Assembly (NCBI GenBank): GCA_024138015.1
Contig: JAMXBB010000004.1
Span: 111,712,077-111,776,076, forward strand
Direction of reading: 5' to 3'
Length of the DNA: 64,000 nucleotides
Origin: Lumnitzera littorea
Lineage: Eukaryota; Streptophyta; Magnoliopsida; Myrtales; Combretaceae
The position numbers and the translations under genes were made by a program. Positions 48,644 to 61,544 of the stretch are shown in pieces. How positions within the stretch are numbered: the first letter of the stretch is position 1; each line of letters starts with the position of its first letter. The notes beneath the pieces were generated by a model. That model made no database searches and was not told where the DNA came from. It saw nothing but the letters and a program-made list of their open reading frames with translations.

Positions 48644-50721
48644 GTTCTGATATTATAAGTAAGAAAAGATGACTTGATACTTTTAGGTAACCTTATTTCT
48701 ATAATTATAAGTAATTGTTTTTTTTTTATTGATATTTAATAGTTATAGAAAAAAGATGTCCAATATTTCATTATTTTTCTAAATAGAGTATTTTATCCAT
48801 ATCATTTCATTCTTTTTCGAATTATAAACTTAGAATATTGATAACTATAAGACTTGTATGTTACTAGCATTGACTCTCAAAATAAGTGGATCCCTAATAT
48901 TAATCATTTACCAGAATTACTAAAAATCAAACTTTATATTCTTACAAATTTAACATCATTATTTCCATAAAATTTGAGTATTTGTGATTTATTATATTTT
49001 GTTACAAAATTGTGTGAAAATATATTTTTCATTACCTAATACAATATCAATATGATATTAGTTATTATACAGCTTTATCTATATACTAAAATTAGAAATA
49101 CCCTCTGCAAATATCCTTTAAACGAAATACATAACATGTATAGTCGAGCTCATACAAACTCTACGATATTGATTTTACTAACGCTGAATTACTTTAGGTA
49201 ATAAAATAGATGTTTTTTGTATCATTATAGAAAAGATAGTCCTATGACAATCTTTTTGTAATTAAAGTATAATATAAACAATAGTAAATACATTTCGTTA
49301 TAATCGAAACGATATAGTATAAGTAGTAGTAAATTGCATATATTAGGTATTATTAAGTAAATTGCTATAATCTATATGATAAATAAAATACTTAAAATAT
49401 ATAGGTATATATATAAATATATGTATGGAATTCTACTGAACAACTGTATAAATAATATCTCAACTAAATACTAAATAAAACGCTAATGTTTTTGTAAATA
49501 TTTCAAAAACCGAATATGAGCTTTGATATATATATAGGACTTCCGAGTAAGTAAAGCCTAGACGTTCCAGATTTGTTGGAATGAGCTTCGGTACAAGTAA
49601 GTAAGATCGATACTTTACAGCATTTTGGGATATTATTTCAGAATATCTAGAAACTTTAGTATGTATTGGCTTGTGATTGTAATTAGCTGTTTATATGTAT
49701 GCAACGCTTATGTTTGAGTGTCGATTTATTGTGATGAGAGCCGAGATCTATGTTATGGTTGTTTCATGAATATTATGCTTAAATTGTTTGAGATTAATTG
49801 ATCACCCTGAAAAAATGAACTAAATCAAACTTGGCTTAACATTTAATCTGATATGCATCGCAACCCACTAGGGGTAACAACTACAATTCTCGGGCCAAAC
49901 ATAAACTCCCTTTGATGAAGATAACTAAAATGGTCCTTGCCTCACCCTTAGCCGAAATAAGTGATAGGAGAGGAGGTTGCGATAAGGTTGGGGGCTATAG
50001 TTTGAATGTAGTAATGAGAGGAGAGTGTTTTCCATTACAAAAGCCCCGATTTGGTTTTTATCCATGAGTGTGTGATGTTAATCTCCTCAACTTAGATTAG
50101 AGCGTGTGAAATTTCTCTAATCTTACGGCGAACTGGATAACATTGTACGATAGTATTTGCTTATACATGCATTGCATCTAAATAGCTTGATTGAAAACTT
50201 TGGTTGTAATGTACTGAATGCATACTTCTATCTCCGCCCTACTTACTGAGCAAGTTGTCGCTTATTCTCTTATAGTTTGTTTTACAGGTTTCAATTGGAT
50301 TACAAGTGCGTACCCAACACCAGAACCCTAGTAAACTGGGACTGGGAATGAGATACAATAAGAAATAGCTAGTTATTGCCCTTAGTATTAACTTTTTATC
50401 TTTTAAGGAAAATTACACAAGATTGCTCAAAGGGATTGGTAGTTTTCAATATTTTAGTCTATATATAAAATGATAGGTATCTATAAGATTTACTACTACT
50501 CTTTTATAAGGTCAAATTACAAGTATATTTTAAACAAATTATTTGAGAGAATTACTCCACAAGTTTATATCAAATAGGTATGACATTAGACACTTCAAAA
50601 GGGTAGAGTTGACTATGCCTGATGTAAACTAAGTCTAAGATAGTACCTATAAAGATAGTTTCTATCTTAGGATGGTTTATACGGCCAGACTGCTACGACT
50701 TCACCTTTTCGAAGCATGACA
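48644..50721 (+). mobile_element. Long LTR 3' part (copy D, probably the continuation of X)
   Basis: It matches the last 2 kb of copy C in the same orientation and ends TTCGAAGCATGACA, followed by TAAAG (50,722-50,726). With AAAAG before 40,330 this is a 4-of-5 target-site duplication, which supports X and D being the two ends of one LTR. Bases 48,673-48,712 repeat 41,990-42,031. It holds a clean mini-exon (49,538-49,596), conserved blocks (49,863-50,070 and 50,108-50,195) and the stem-loop (50,634-50,670). Confidence 0.65.
49538..49596 (+). other. Putative LTR mini-exon, copy D (59 nt)
   Basis: Acceptor TATATATAG| and donor |GTAAGTAAG border a 59-nt segment at the position equivalent to the other copies. 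Confidence 0.45.
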
Positions 50722-53700
50722 TAAAGTGCTTTATCGAGTTGAGAAAGTAAAATATAAGTTTAAGAAAGCAAGTGGTATAATTGAATTAAACTTTTAAGGT
50801 ATTTAGTGGTGTTATGATTGTAGAGATATAGATACCCTTTCTTATTATTAGGTAAGCGATTCTGACTCTCTATGGTCTTAGTAGACTATGGATTATTGGG
50901 TTACTCTAGTTACTTATATAAATAAGTAAATGTAAGTAAAATGAATAAGCATATTTAAAAACCTAATAGTTAAAGTCTTGTAACCTCTAACTTGCAAGGC
51001 GTTTTTTATATTATGAGTGCATATATAATATGAAGATTTTAAGAAAAAAACTACCAAGTCCCCTTATAAGGTGTTATAAGAGTGGTGTCAAAGTTCTAGG
51101 TTGTCCAAGATAAAACTAGCCTACCAAATAGTAAGATGGGGTAAAAATCGGGTAAGATTAGGATTGAAGAATAAAAGACTTAGACTTATAGAATCTATAT
51201 GCTATATGTAGTAACGCTATATGTATTTATGTCTACGTATATGTGTATGTACTTCCATTAACCATTTACCCCCCTAATTAAGATACCTTTAATGAACATA
51301 CCTCGAGACTCACACATTGTATGTTTTAGACATTGAACCATTAGATGTAAGGAGCGAAGTGTCAAAAAACTATATGAGAGCAAACATGTTAAAAGAGGTT
51401 AAAATTTAGGAAGATATGTGCATCGAAAGGCATGAATACAAATGCATTTTAATTGAACATCAGAAGTAAAGGATACCAATCTAGAAGTATTGATCTTGAT
51501 AATCACAATGGTGGTTCCGAGTAGGAAATTTAAACTTGAGAACGAAAATTGAATGAAGAGCCGTAACAATTGATTTGCCAATTGGCAATTAAATAGCTTA
51601 GAAAATAGGGATCACAAGGTAAAGTTCTAAGAATGCAATTTGCTTTGATACTTTGGATAATTGTGATGAAGAATGATATTGGTTAACAAATGTCATGCTA
51701 AAGAATTGTTTTGGCGAACCTATTAGATTATGTTTGGGAGATCTTAACTTTACAATTTGATATATATTCAGTAGGAACAAGAAGTCCATACGAATTATTG
51801 AATCTTAAGATATTAATTTTAGTTGTGAAGCGGTATGAATGAGATTAGGAATGAAAACGATACAACTAAAAAGATGCTAATGTATTAATAACCTATAGTT
51901 TGATGGATAGGTTGAGATAAATTACAATGATGGATAACAATAATGAGAAAAGAAAGAAGCTATAGATGGCATATTAAGAAGAAAGGAGGAGATGGTTGAA
52001 TTAACTCATAGTAAGACGCAAAATTGATGTGAAGCGATAAGTATAGGATCTTTTCAAACTATTATTTATTATATGTTGAATTGAGTTGAAAAAAATTATA
52101 ATATATTGATATCACAGAAAGTTGTAAAAATCCATTATATTAAATCATCTTTCTATTTTAAAAGGCAAGAGCATTCAACTCATTTTGTTATGAATTCTCT
52201 TTGGATATGAATTAGTATGCATAGACGTACTTAGATCAAGCATAACCAAAACTAATACTTTCTATTCCAATTTGATTTGTTGTATTTATTTTATATACAA
52301 ATTCATGTAATAGAAAAAGTTTTGATTAAGTTATGGAAACTTGATAATGCCGTTTCAATTAAATCTTTCAAAGATTAAAGATGTATTCATATCAACAGAC
52401 TTAAAAAAAAAAACTATTTAATTCAAACAAATTTTCCTTACCTGACCTCTTTTTCTCTCTCATAATCAATAAAAAAGGGAAGAGTTTCCAAAATCATATA
52501 TTATAATAGATAAAATTATAGATATAGATATATTATAATATAGATAGATAATATGATCTAATAAATAAAATTATAAATAGTTATTAATTTACATTAGAAA
52601 TTGATTTGAACAAATTTTACTCAGATTATGGTTCTTTCTCTCAGTTTCCACTTTAGTATATTACTAGCGGACGACGCATCCGCGTTATGTGTGCAAAAAG
52701 TTAAAAAAAAAAATTATTCATGTTAGATAAAAACATAAAATAATTACTAAATGAATTAATGAGCATGATAATTTATTTATACTATAATTTCATGTGAATA
52801 TAAAACTACTACTTTCAAGAATATTAATTAACTTATCACATATCACAAATTTTTTTTTTATCCTATACCATTGTTTATAACAATCCTAGTCTCTATATAA
52901 ATAAGATAATTTCCTTGAAAGATTGCAATAGTAGAGATCATATATAAAGAGACGTAACTTATGAGAGAGACTCATAGGACAAAAATTTCTACTTGCTAAT
53001 TTCACATCGATACACCAAAATAAAAATAATAGGATAAATATAGTAATACATAAAGATGTTGTCTTTCAAATTCTCTATTATAATATTTCTTCTAACTTTC
53101 TTGCCAAAGACTAACTTATAAGTCTAAAAAATCTAAGCCTTACCATAGAGAGTTCAACAACACATTGTACCCATCCTCTCCCTTTATCTTCACCCTACAA
53201 ACCACACAAATGTCACCATTTAATGAAATCGCATATCAAATCATAGTGACAAAAAACCAAAACCAACAATCTAATTATGAAGCTATTATTAATAAGATGT
53301 GTCCTCAAAAATGGAAACTTCGAATTCTAATGGGGTTGGATCTTTAGTAGAATTTAAATTACAACATTTCATGTGAGGATTCATTATTAAAAGCAATTCT
53401 TAAATAATAATGTAAATGATAGACTGATCAAAAAATGAATCTTACTTTTTCTTTATAATAAAACTTGCTTAAATAATCAATTTGGACTCGTTACTACATG
53501 CAATAAACATACTTATACCATATATACATTTCATATCAAATTTCGTAAGGAAATCATTCTCAATTGACATGTCAATCGAGTGTCAAACACATTTTAAAAG
53601 TCTAAACTTAAATTATAAGTATTCATGTTAAATTCTTGCTTGAATATGACAATTTTCAATCTAACTTAGTTCTTTTATGGTGAACAAATACAAAACACCC

Positions 53701-55368
53701 TTGTTTTCATAGGCACTTTAATAAAGCAACCTACAAAACAACATGTAAAAACAACCAAAAATCGAAATCACAAAGATACTAAAAAGGAAAAAAAAAAAAG
53801 GGTTTTTCTTTCTTCTTCATCTCACTCAAAGATCCTACTTTTATGTGCACTTCATTCTTGCAATAATCTTAGTATATAATTCTTAATCTAAAACCCCCTC
53901 CATTATTAAGAATTTGATATTTAATTATATCAAAAGGAGAAGTTTATCTTATAGATAATGGAATACTATATTCAATGTTAATAAATGGAATTAAATTTGT
54001 AATTAGTAGTAATGTTGACACCATAAATTAATAATAATAGTTTACATTTACTTATCTATATATGTTAGCATTTAATGTAGCAAATGTTATAATATATGAT
54101 AAATAGTATATTTGTAAACCTTACTACTTTAGATGATATCCAAGTAACCAAGAGTGCTTCTTGATCATTCCCAATGATCAACTAAACTAAGAACTTAAAA
54201 TTTCATTTAGAAAGCAAACATAGTTTTCAATTCAAAAGTTTCAAAATCAATAAAAACCCTAAAAGTCATCTTAAACCTTAAGTAAGATAAATTCTCGATT
54301 TAAACTACTAAAAACCCTAATACAAGAACAACAAACCCTATATTATCTAAAATCCTAAACTCCAAGATGAGTTAGAGATATATAAAATTATTAAAACCCT
54401 AAACGAATAATTGGGAATTCAAACTAAACCAAATTCTACTCAACATTAGAAAACTATAATTTTTCTTAAGAAGCAAATTGTGATAAATGAATTACTATAA
54501 GAACCAAACCTCAAAATGTAAGACTTCTAATTAAAGACAATAGTGAAAGTTAGATTAACTTATCGTAGGATAATTTTTGCATAGAAATAAGATAAAATAA
54601 TTTCCTTATCTCCATATTAGCCATATTACTTATTGATAAGTGGTTCAACTAATCATGTACTAAAGTCAACTTAATGTGACAAACCCATGCTCTTAAAAGA
54701 CATAGATATGATCGGTTGGAAGAGGAGGGAATGGGGAGTCATTCCTTGTCAATCCAACATCTATTCCATTGTCTTTTAGAATCACTATTTGCCCTATACT
54801 GCTTACATCATCCAATTATTACTTTACAAGCCTAGAAGTAACAAAAAGGACATTATTTTGGAATGCATTTGGAGCATTCTTCAACCAGCCATACCAAAAT
54901 CCTCTCATTCTCGCTCACTTTTTAAGCATATTCAACTTATAAACAAAAGAAGGATCAAACCCTACTTTTTCCTTCCTTGCTGCCACTTACAAACACTTAT
55001 GGCACACAAAACCCCACTTTTGTCTACACAAAGAGCTACTCTAGAAACTCGTACAACTCCATTAAAGGAAACTTTAGAACACCCCAAAATCACTCTTAAA
55101 CACCTAGACTTTAGAAACTCGAGAGTACACAAAAAAAGGGAAGGAAAACAAAGAGTTAAGGAGTACATCTAAGCGCCAAATCCACTTCTCATTTTGCTTA
55201 GAAAGAAGTAAGCTCTTAACTTAAGTATTCTTAAAATACCATACCTAAGAGATTATGCATGTCTATGAGGATATTGTTATATACACAAGGTGATATTGTA
55301 GTTAAATTATACTAAGTACCAAGCTTTACGAATCTTTCACATGAATGTTGGAATATGAGTAAGTTAAA
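50722..55368. other. AT-rich intergenic DNA, no gene supported
   Basis: No domain-bearing frame. Bases 52,665-52,700 contain a GC-rich GCGGA...TCCGC hairpin in otherwise AT-rich DNA. Bases 54,230-54,440 have several AAACCCTAA-type motifs like those near 31 kb. The 127-codon plus-strand frame at 54,789-55,172 is Lys/Thr/Leu-rich without recognisable motifs, and an overlapping frame exists on the other strand, so it is not called. Confidence 0.4.
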
Positions 55369-57135
55369 TATAAGCCTTGCAATTAAGTATTTGGAATTCG
55401 ATTCATAAAGTTTAAGGTGATCAAGTAAATTGTCTATTCTAACCTAAATTTTATAACGAAGTTAAGAATATCAATAAAAGTAAACTCGTAAGTTTGGATT
55501 TAGGAAAATAAATAATAAAATAATTAATTATTATAATATTGGATTATATGTAAATTACCTATTATTTATAAAAAATTGTGTAAAATGAGTTTTGATAATT
55601 AACAAACTAATAGAGATAAATTCTATACACACTAAAAATTATAAAACAACTTAAATAATATTTAGGAGTATTTATTTATACTTTATATATATTTACATGT
55701 AGGTAATAATACGCAAAGTTACTTAAATTACCCGAAATATATTAAAATAATACTAAATAATTAGAGAAAATTCATAAATGATTAAAGAAAAATATGGAAT
55801 TTTCTAGAAATATGGTGTGGAAGGTTGGGAATAGAAGTTAGAAAATTAACCAATGAAAATTAGTCAAAAAAAAGTGAAAAGGGAAGAGAAAAGGGGCATA
55901 TGGCAATAGGAAAATTAAAGAAAAACCTTAACCACCTCTATAAATTTAGCAACCACATATCAAACTTCATTTTGGTAAGTTGGAAACCATAAAAATATTG
56001 AGAGAGCTTAAGAAAAGAGGAGAGAGTATTTTTACAAAAAAAAAAAAAAAACAAAATAATGTACATTTAAAGCTCATAAAAGAAACTCACATTCGACGAC
56101 CACTAAAAGAGAAACGGCCACCACCACCAAATAGTGAACCCTACACCTAGAGCTGCAGATAATGGTGGAGCCATTGCTAATGGCTGGAACCTTACTGATT
56201 GGTGAGTTTTGATTTTCTTTCCCAATTTTTTAATTTAGTAAAAATATCAAATATGTATGAAAAATTATGAAATTTTGTTTCCCTAGGCATTTTGCATGTA
56301 GAATTAGAATATTAAACCAAATTTTTAAAATTATAAGTGCTTATATAAGTTCCTTAAAAATAGGCCTGATTCTAACGAATTTTGTATGAATTTTAAAAAA
56401 TATTAAATAATGTTATTTCAAACTAATTTTTGGTATACATATTCCTCATATGATATATTTAATTTATATAAAAATAATTTTTGATAAAATATATGTTTAG
56501 TATTTATTAAAATTACATTTATTGAATCTACCCTATTTTTCATATTGAATAAATAATAGGTTTTTAATTAAATTCCTTAATGAATCTAATTTGTAATGAC
56601 TTCTAAAGTTGAGTTATGATTTTGGAAATATTCAATTTGAATCTTATAATTTTATTTTATTATTTACCTAATTTAAGCTAATTTTTAGCAAAATCAGACC
56701 TAAAATCGATATTTCGAAAAATAATATATATTAAACTAACTTAGTACTTTTCATGATCATAATATAATAACCATAATTTAGTAAGTATAATATTTTCCAT
56801 AGCTTTAATGGAGCTTGGCTACTAATTATTATATATTTATTTAGAGTTTATGAATAATATGTACTAAATATGTAGGTAAAGGGGTATATTTAAGTTAAAT
56901 TTGTGATTTAGGGTTAATTAGGTGTAAATTTTGATTTAAAATATAATTAAACATCTTAACATGTTATCGGTAGTGAAAGATAATATATATACTGTTAAAT
57001 AGGTGATATAAGTATATAATATGTCGTAACACATAATATATGTATATAGAAAATAAATAAGTGGAAAATATTAGATAAAAATTTATGGTATTATAATAAT
57101 AGGAATATGATATAAATCTGATTTGAAACGGGAGT

Positions 57136-58993
57136 TATCGAACCTTATTTTGGTTTCCTTAATTTAACATATATCAAGCCCAACCCGCTTGATACAAGTT
57201 ACTCGACATTAAACTAAAAAAATATTTTTCTAAAAAAGTTTAAAAAATTGGAGTCACTTACCAGTTCAACTAGTAAAAATTAAAATTAGGCTTTTCAGGT
57301 GAAAAAACTCTAATTCGGCCACTAATCTACAGATTTTTTAAGAAAATTATTTTTAGAAAATTAAATTAGAAAAATTGAATTCGGGGGCTAACCTATTAAG
57401 ACTAATTCACCATGTAAAAGCTAAAGAAAAATTATTAAACTTTATTTTTATAATTTTCTAAAAATACTAAAAATATATATAAATAAGTAAAAGATAGCTA
57501 AAGTGATTTTTTTATTACGAATTTCAAGAAAAGGGAAAAAGTTTTTTTTTTTTTATATGTAATTGCTCCAAAGGTGTTACATACTTGTTAGTTATGATCA
57601 AACCAGCTATAGTTATCTTTTTGTAAAATATTTAGTGGACTGATTTCTTTTATTTTTAAAAATCAAGGCGAATTTATGTTGATTTAATCACTTATTTATT
57701 TTAAAAAAAAATACATAAGAAATATAATTTCACAAATTAAAGAAAACTTTAACTAACTAAATCTTTCTGAAAAACTCGGTTAAGAATTTTTATTTAAAAA
57801 AAATACTACGTGTCAAAAGATATATTTTCTAAATCCTAACTATAAGATATGTTGAAAATACGATCTATATACATATCTTTGTACGTATCTTTTCTAAATC
57901 TCAATTGTAAAATACGTATCTTTTTTAAAAAAAAATATGATTTTACTAGAAAACCTAATTTAACTAAATTTTATTAGAAACTAGGATTATCTAAAAAAAC
58001 ACGCAATATGAAAATAAATAATAAACGGGCACTAAAAAATAAATCAGTAAAAATAATTAAACTAACTAATAAAACAAATAAATAAAATAATAATCTTTAC
58101 CGAATCGAGTCGTATGTGATTGTGTAAGACGTGGAGTGAATGTGTATGGACTTCGTGTGTGCAAGTGGACGAGTGATTTGTTGTGCTTAGATGTGTTGTG
58201 CAAGTGTGAGACGTGCAATTGTGTAGCTGATCAAATTGTTGATCAATTATGCAAACATGGCAAGCAATGCGTAAGCAAGGGCTGATTGGGTGTTAGGTAA
58301 GTGTTATGATCGTATTTGCTTTAATATGTCTGTAGAGTTTGAAGGGGACGTACGCAAGAGTATCGATAAAGCGTGAGGATTGTCAAAAAAATAAAAACTG
58401 TCTTAAACTTTATTGATAAATTCTTATTTATAAACTAAAAATTGAATCTTTCGTATCTTTTAATTATTGATTTGATTTTAACAAACGAAATATACAATAG
58501 AGATAATGAAGATTCAATCTAGTTTTTGGAAACCCTATTTGGGCTTTCTATTTACCGAACCCGATTTAATCCAATTTGATTTAGTCTAAGAGTCCACTTA
58601 GTAAATTATAAATTTAATCTAGTCTAATATAAATTAGATAAAAAAATATATTTTATATTAGACTGGACCAAAATTATTTTAATAAAGCCCAATTCTTAAA
58701 TGACTTAATGATTTATTAAATTAATTATACACCGTTATCTGATTTGACACTAAACAACTTGACGCAATTTAATTCGATATAATTTAACTCATCTTGACTT
58801 ATCTCCACTTGATACGATTTGACTCGATATAATTCGACTTGACTCGATACAATTGGGCTTAACTCGACTCTCTCTCTTTTTTTTTCCTTTTCTTATTTTA
58901 ATTAATTTTCGTTTTTTTTTTATATTATTTTTTTGTTTTTTTAACTTAGCTCAACCAAAATAAAACAAAAATGGCAAAAATGAGATGTCTATT
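57136..58993. mobile_element. Nested solo LTR, family T, 1,858 bp
   Basis: It interrupts copy A where copy B is continuous and is bordered by a perfect 5-bp duplication GGAGT (57,131-57,135 and 58,994-58,998). The ends TATCGAACC and GATGTCTATT align with TGTCAAGCC and AAGTGTCTACA of the 42,807 copy, and GGAGTCACTTACC matches that copy's AAAGTCGCCACCC. The terminal TG/CA has mutated. It has no coding content. Confidence 0.75.
58735..58870 (+). repeat. Degenerate minisatellite, TTGACTCGATAYAATT-like
   Basis: A run of about eight imperfect units of 12-17 bp containing ACTTGAC/ACTCGA and GATAYAATT, inside the nested solo LTR, followed by a CT and poly-T stretch. Confidence 0.55.
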
Positions 58994-59396
58994 GGAGTTC
59001 ATGAAATTACATGAAAAATGTAAGTTATTCTTATATCGAGAGTAAATTCGATAGCTAAATTAGAATTATGACGTATCATATGGACTAGAATGTTAGTTAG
59101 AGACCAAATACGATATTTAGGATACCTAAACATAATGTGATTAATATGTGTTATGGTTCAAAATGAGATCTTAAGATTACATATAACACCCTTAGTTAAA
59201 ACTGAATTATAACGTAAATCAGAATCGGATTTGCAAAATGGAATTAGAAACTAGCATAAATTAAGAATAAGTATAAAAGACAAAACCCGAATGATTAGGT
59301 ATAATAAAACCCTAAACTAAAGATAATAATAAGAATTTCAAAATAAAACTTATCTATGGTAGTTATGTGAAAACTAAAACAATATTTATATTACAG

Positions 59397-59454
59397 GAGT
59401 TATCGACGATGACTTGTGCGAGTCGTACCTTGTATGCGTAAGCTAGAAGTCCAG
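59397..59454 (+). other. Putative LTR mini-exon, copy A (58 nt)
   Basis: Acceptor TTATATTACAG|G and donor CCAG|GTAAATTAGG. Length equals copies B and G although the internal bases differ at many positions. Confidence 0.5.
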
Positions 59455-60389
59455 GTAAATTAGGATTAATACATTATTATACTTTGGAGTACTAATTTAT
59501 AATACTCGGAGGCTTGAAATTGTACTTGGTTATGTTTACTAGATAGTTGACTGTACACATACATATATGTACTTGTTTTTGAGTTTAATGATATAATTCT
59601 AGTTTACTGCTCTAGCTTGTATTTATGTGATTTTTTTAAACAATTGAACATCTTAAACCGAATTTAATTAAATATATAACTTGTAATTGTAAACCAGACT
59701 TGCATAGCAACCCATTAGGAGAGATGTTTAGGATTCTCCGGCCAAATACTAACCTTTTCGAAAGGGATAACACTAAATAGTATAATGGGTCCCTTCTTTA
59801 TCCTTACTCGAACTAAGTGACAAGTAAGAAGGTCACTATAAGGGTAAAGTTAATGGTTTGAAAGTAGTCATAGGAGAAGTGGTATATCCATTACATAAGC
59901 CTAGGTTTGGTCATGAATTGTTACATACTATCTATCTGTTCTAACTTATTGAGTTGTTAATTTCTCATATCCCTATAAATGTTGATACAAGTATTACCTA
60001 AGAAGCAACCATATAACTATCCTAAAACTAGCAACTGCTGGATCATGGAGAATAAGGATATTAAACCGAGGCTTAGATACATTATCAAGTTTGGATTTTA
60101 TCTTTAAAGCTTTTAGTATTAATTTATATATTATTCAAATAGATTATGATTAAGTTACTAAATCTAGTAAACATAGTCAGATTATTTAGCGTAAATATGT
60201 ATTTTTCATAATTTCATAGTCAAATAACATGTTTAATTTATGAACTATTTACTTCAAAGTAATTTAGTTGTGAATACCTTATGTAAATCGAGTATAAGAT
60301 AGCGGTTATAAGGTCAATTTTTATACTATTTATCCTAGAATGGTTTATACAGTAGGACTATTATGACTCTACTGTTTCGAGGCATTACA

Positions 60390-60985
60390 CTAGATTTAGT
60401 ATTTTTGTCGATTACATGCATGTCACATAGAGTATAAGCTTATGACATGAAAAAATCATGAAACTAAGTGCAAGAACACCCAAAGGAAATGCTGGACATG
60501 GCACATTTAGAGTATATTTAAGTGTCACTTTTACTTTTATTTTGTTTCACATGCTTAAAACTAACTTTAAGTTAAAGAAAAACCATTACATGAAGTTTTA
60601 GTGTAGAAATCAACTTGTAGGGACCTAAAACAAGAAGTTGCACCTACAATAAGTATGTGATCTATAAATTTCACTTAGCACTATGGCTAAATAATTCTCA
60701 CACAAAGAACAAATTAGGTCAGAATTAGAGTACAAGTAGTGTAAACCCTTGATTTGTTACTAAGGCTTAAGAAAATGATAAATCAAGTGGAAAAACCAAG
60801 TTGGAAGCTACTGAACCAAACCGACTAGATCTGGAACTAAAGAAAAACACACTTAAAAACACAATAAAATTTAATAAACAAAGTTAGTAGGATAAGAGTT
60901 AAAGGCCTAAAAATCAAGATCGGGCCTAAAATACTCTAAACAAGCCTAAAACTTTTAGTTGGACTTTCATGAAATTTCTGACCAG
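60390..60985. other. Spacer between LTR copies A and B
   Basis: About 600 bp of AT-rich sequence with no gene, no polypurine tract before 60,986 and no pol remnant. Copy B is therefore a 5' LTR or a solo LTR rather than a 3' LTR. Confidence 0.45.
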
Positions 60986-61535
60986 TGTAAGCCCAACAAC
61001 TAGCCATTCGAGGTTTCGAACCTAAATTATAAAGTAAAGCTAGAAATATTAGTAAAAATGACCCGGTAAGTTTGAATTTAAGAAAATAAGCAATAAAATA
61101 AAAAACTATAAAAATTCCAAATTTTAAGTATATAACTCGTCATTTATCAAAAATGCGTAAAATGCATTTCGATAATTAACAAATCACTAGAAATAAACTA
61201 TATATATACTAAAAATCATAAAATGACCTAAATAATATTTAGGAATATTTATTTGTACTATATATGAATTTACATGTAGGTATAAAGACGCGTAATTACT
61301 TAAAATACACGAAATGTGCTAAAATAATACTAAATAATTAAATAAAATTCATAATTAATTAAGGAAAAATCTAGAAAAATTAGGAAAAATCAAGAATGAT
61401 CCAGAATTAGGTTGCGGCAGCTGGGACAAATAAGAAAAAAATTGGCCAATTAAATTAAGACAACACAAAAGCTAAAAATTAAGGGATAAGGCAATTGTCT
61501 TGTCCAATTTAATGCACAATAAATTTCCTAAAGCT

Positions 61536-61544
61536 CTATAAATA
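61536..61544 (+). promoter_or_regulatory. TATA box of LTR copy B
   Basis: CTATAAATA about 550 bp from the LTR start, at the place equivalent to the copy-G TATA box. Transcription would start near 61,570 and run through the leader. Confidence 0.6.

Larger units (their letters stand above)
55369..60389 (+). mobile_element. Long LTR, copy A (about 3.16 kb without nested insert)
   Basis: The left end TATAAGCC is a decayed TGTAAGCC, placed by alignment with copies B and G; the right end is TTTCGAGGCATTACA. It contains a TATA box at 55,937-55,946, leader donor at 56,202-56,203, mini-exon at 59,397-59,454 and GC-rich block at 59,706-59,920. The second conserved block seen in other copies is missing, a deletion of roughly 150 bp. 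It is split by a solo LTR at 57,136-58,993. No target-site duplication was established because the left end is worn. Confidence 0.7.

Noticed and set aside
54789..55172. 127-codon plus-strand frame
   Set aside because: Low-complexity Lys/Thr/Leu composition, no domain, and an overlapping open frame on the other strand.
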